A stretch of DNA of 8,889 nt from an uncultured Bacilli bacterium (GTDB taxonomy: Bacteria; Bacillota_I; Bacilli_A; ML615J-28; CAG-698): contig CANQVW010000060.1 in assembly GCA_947627395.1 (NCBI GenBank), forward strand, positions 1-8,889, written 5' to 3'. The stretch's first letter is position 1. Every line of letters begins with the position of its first letter. Made by a program: the position numbers and the translations under genes. A model generated the notes under the pieces. The model ran no database searches. It was given only the letters and a program-made list of their open reading frames with translations, and was not told the origin of the DNA. Shown here piece by piece: positions 6,819 to 8,889 of the stretch.

Positions 6819-6845
6819 AAAAAATGCTCATGATCTTCAAGAGCA
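6819..6845 (-). terminator. FMN riboswitch attenuator terminator
   Basis: The minus strand folds as TGCTCTTGA-AGA-TCATGAGCA, a 9-bp stem with one internal T-T mismatch and a 3-base loop. Six T residues follow (6819-6824). It lies between the aptamer and the ribU RBS, as expected for an FMN-induced transcription terminator. Confidence 0.88.
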
Positions 6846-6920
6846 AGCATGGGGAATATATACCTCTTCTTTCATCTAGACTATACTATCGGTACTGGAA
6901 TTACACCAGTTCATGCTTAC
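6843..6920 (-). promoter_or_regulatory. predicted antiterminator helix of the FMN riboswitch
   Basis: Minus-strand GTAAGCATG (6912-6920), in the aptamer's variable stem region, can pair over nine positions (one G-U) with CATGCTTGC (6843-6851). The latter overlaps three bases of the terminator's 5' arm. The 6912-6920 arm also pairs within the aptamer (GCTTA/TAAGC), so the two folds exclude each other. Inferred from complementarity. Confidence 0.5.
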
Positions 6921-6979
6921 AAAGAATAAGCTCGTGGACTGTGACCACCGGTCGGGAATTTCACCCTGCCCTGAAGATT
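6863..6979 (-). promoter_or_regulatory. FMN riboswitch aptamer (RFN element)
   Basis: The conserved core is clear on the minus strand. The P1 stem is UCUUC (6973-6977) with GAAGA (6865-6869). Then come AGGGCAGGGTGAAATTCCCG, ACCGGTGGT, AGTCCACGAGC, a short variable stem, ACTGGTGTAATTCCAGT, ACCGATAGTATAGTC and GATGAAAGAAG. The order and spacing are those of the RFN element found before rib operons and ribU. Bound FMN should stabilise the aptamer and permit the downstream terminator, shutting off ribU when flavin is plentiful. Confidence 0.96.
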
Positions 6980-6989
6980 ATGTACTTAC

Positions 6990-7018
6990 ATTATAAACCA
7001 TTTCATAAAAAAGGTCAA
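6990..7018 (-). promoter_or_regulatory. ribU promoter
   Basis: TTGACC (7013-7018), 17 bp, TATAAT (6990-6995) on the minus strand. The predicted start near 6983 puts the aptamer at the very 5' end of the transcript, and the -35 directly follows the upstream terminator. Confidence 0.9.
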
Positions 7019-7030
7019 GCAATATGAATG

Positions 7031-7060
7031 AAAAGACGCCTATATTTCAAGACGTCTTTT
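7031..7060 (-). terminator. terminator of the FtsX-type permease gene
   Basis: The minus strand forms an 11-bp stem (7050-7060 with 7031-7041) with an 8-base loop. It starts at the base after the stop codon and ends in TTTT. One pair is U-G in the minus RNA but C-A in the plus RNA, so it belongs to the permease. The T-run is short and part of the stem. Confidence 0.75.
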
Positions 7061-8889
7061 TTACTCTAAAGATAATATTGTTTTAACAGGACTTTTCTTA
7101 TCATGTTTTCTAACAACCAAATAAGTAATAGCCATTCCAAAAAGAATAAAAAAGATTAATAAAACAAAAAATAATAACCAATTCATGTATAAGATAGATA
7201 TTAATATATTTAGTTCATTATATGTATATCGATTTATATAAAAGAATAGAATTAAAACAATTGGAAAACTCATCAAGAAAATAGGAAGTATTGTAAATAG
7301 AAATTGAATAAAGAAGATCTTAAATACATCCCATAAAGAAATTCCTAAAGAATAAAATATTCCAATACTCTTTGTTTTCTCATGTATAATTTCACTATAA
7401 TGATAATATAAAAGAATACATAAAATAATAAATACAATAATAGAAAAAATAGAAAGAATTTCACTAATAATTTCTAAAACTGGATTTACATAATTAAATG
7501 AAGCATAACATTCATTAGATGTTCTATATATAATAGACTCTTGATCATGAAAGTTTGGAATAACCGATTCATCTTTAATTTCTTTATTCAATATTTTAAA
7601 GTTCTTCAATTCATTTCTTTGTTTTTTATCTACAGCTTTCACAAAAAACATGTATTCACCATCATCTTTATATCTTTCATCATAAAAAAGATCAAATAGT
7701 TCCTTTGCTGCATATATAGGATGTTCCTCCGCATGAAAATATCCATCATCTACACAATAAAAACCAAGTACTTGAATAGGTCTAACAAAATCATTCATTC
7801 TTAAATAATAAGATGATTTAGTATAAAGATGACTTTTTCTAATTTGTTCAACATATTCTTTAAGAGATTCTTTTCTAAAATAATCATAATTATATTCAGG
7901 ATGATAAACATTTTCTTTATGCGTTCTTATGTATTGTCCATAATCTTCCCACGAATCCCTATTTTTATCTTGTATGAATTGTTCTTTAATTTCTAAATAA
8001 TGACTTTTCGCAAAATCATCCGTTAGTCTTAAAAAGATGGAAGGTAAATTTGTATTCGCATTTTGTGATATATCAAATGAAAGTGGAAGTAAAATTCCAT
8101 TTGTTGTTTCATTTATATTTGATGATTCAAGATAATAAATTTCTAATTCATCATTACCCAATTGTGCTAAATATTTATATTTTCTTAAATCATCAACATA
8201 ATTGTCAAGTTGAACATTATATGGTATCGATAATTCACTTTTAGTGAATTGAATAAATTCATCATTAACATAAACAATATTATGTAATCCACTCCACAAC
8301 ATAGAATCCCATTCATCTAATATTGGTTGATTTTTTTGAGCATAAGATTCTTCTAAAGTTAATCTTTTATACCTTTCTTCATCCAATTTGGTATCTAATA
8401 TCCCAACAACTTTTAGTTTTGTAACATTAGGAATTCTCTCATCCTCTAAAGAAATATATTCACCAATTAAATCATCATAATCATGAATTACCTTTTCTTT
8501 GGAGTTTAAACTATATCCAGCAAACTGATATTGTTCAAATATGTATTTAGTGATAACAACTTCATCTGTTGTTTGAGGAAGTCTTCCATATAAAGAGAAA
8601 TGATATTTATCAATGAATTCTTGACTAATAACTGCAACTCCACGATTTCGATTTGTATTGTAGCGTCCACATTCTTCAAAAGCATCATAAGGTAAGTCTT
8701 CATAATAGCCAACATAATAATTATAAACTACATCACCATTGAAATTTATAAAATGTTCCTTAAAATAGTTTAAATCATTTTCATTCATATTGATCTCATC
8801 AATGTAATCATCACCATCGAAATATACATAATCTTTATAATAAGCTAGATAAGGAATATGATTATCATATATAGAATCAATAATTATTT
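7061..8889 (-). CDS. FtsX/MacB-family ABC transporter permease (partial, N-terminus missing)
   Basis: The frame is open from the right edge through the ATG at 8788, which has no good RBS and is an internal methionine; 33 further codons are readable upstream. About 608 codons are visible. Most form a large outside domain rich in Tyr, Asp and Glu. It holds the MacB-like signature GRLPQTTDEVVITKY (68-82 counting from that methionine) and LIGEYISL...LKVVGILDT (107-132), usual in FtsX-family exporters. The C-terminal FtsX domain has three helices near 441-464, 486-516 and 530-560, a basic KTKS turn and a typical KKSPVKTILSLE end. Such permeases pair with or are fused to a MacB/LolD-type ATPase, which must lie off the window. 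Substrate unknown: peptide, lipid or bacteriocin export/resistance are family possibilities. The terminator follows at once, so it ends its operon. Confidence 0.85.
   Translation of the reverse strand, partial: IIIDSIYDNHIPYLAYYKDYVYFDGDDYIDEINMNENDLNYFKEHFINFNGDVVYNYYVGYYEDLPYDAFEECGRYNTNRNRGVAVISQEFIDKYHFSLYGRLPQTTDEVVITKYIFEQYQFAGYSLNSKEKVIHDYDDLIGEYISLEDERIPNVTKLKVVGILDTKLDEERYKRLTLEESYAQKNQPILDEWDSMLWSGLHNIVYVNDEFIQFTKSELSIPYNVQLDNYVDDLRKYKYLAQLGNDELEIYYLESSNINETTNGILLPLSFDISQNANTNLPSIFLRLTDDFAKSHYLEIKEQFIQDKNRDSWEDYGQYIRTHKENVYHPEYNYDYFRKESLKEYVEQIRKSHLYTKSSYYLRMNDFVRPIQVLGFYCVDDGYFHAEEHPIYAAKELFDLFYDERYKDDGEYMFFVKAVDKKQRNELKNFKILNKEIKDESVIPNFHDQESIIYRTSNECYASFNYVNPVLEIISEILSIFSIIVFIILCILLYYHYSEIIHEKTKSIGIFYSLGISLWDVFKIFFIQFLFTILPIFLMSFPIVLILFFYINRYTYNELNILISILYMNWLLFFVLLIFFILFGMAITYLVVRKHDKKSPVKTILSLE

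Noticed and set aside
6824..7027. Plus-strand ORF across the ribU upstream region
   Set aside because: It lies antisense to the FMN riboswitch, attenuator and promoter. Its translation shows no family features.
7031..7066. Plus-strand reading of the 7031-7060 hairpin as a terminator with six T residues
   Set aside because: The T-run is attractive, but the plus-strand RNA has a C-A mismatch where the minus RNA pairs G-U. There is no plus-strand gene to terminate.
8786..8788. ATG at 8788 as the true start of the permease
   Set aside because: The same frame stays open for 33 more codons to the window edge, there is no good RBS, and the protein would lack the N-terminal membrane helix needed by this family.

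Overview
The window is AT-rich and every gene I can support lies on the minus strand, so transcription runs from the right edge to the left edge. Dense minus-strand coding, short intergenic gaps, strong AGGAGG-type ribosome binding sites, TTGACA/TATAAT promoters with 17-bp spacers, hairpin-plus-T-run terminators and an FMN riboswitch point to a low-GC Firmicute. Erysipelotrichia/Coprobacillaceae-type gut bacteria are my best guess, but that is inference and not proven here.

Right to left, in transcription order. (1) 8889-7061: the C-terminal ~608 codons of a large FtsX/MacB-type ABC transporter permease, open at the window edge and closed by a terminator at 7031-7060. (2) 7018-6041: a riboflavin-uptake unit made of a promoter, an FMN riboswitch, an attenuator terminator with a competing antiterminator, and ribU, the S component of an ECF transporter. 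(3) 6023-2811: a perfect-consensus promoter drives two overlapping genes for paralogous membrane proteins. Each has cytosolic zinc ribbons (three in the first, two in the second), eight predicted membrane helices and two large outside loops. Their function is unknown and they are the most novel content here. A strong terminator follows. (4) 2732-1893: a perfect-consensus promoter, a ~185-nt structured leader and rpsD (ribosomal protein S4), then a terminator. (5) 1828-172: promoter with an inverted repeat over the -35, then pckA (ATP-dependent PEP carboxykinase), followed by two terminators in a row. (6) 45-1: the first 15 codons of a further gene.

The blocks look like independent transcription units. 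The exception is ribU to the zinc-ribbon pair: no terminator separates them, so flavin-regulated read-through into the pair is possible on top of their own promoter. The link between the zinc-ribbon pair and its neighbours is otherwise only positional. No mobile element, CRISPR array, tRNA or rRNA was seen. The longest gaps, about 297 bases (2514-2810) and 258 bases (6803-7060), are filled by the rpsD leader, promoter and terminator, and by the riboswitch region.
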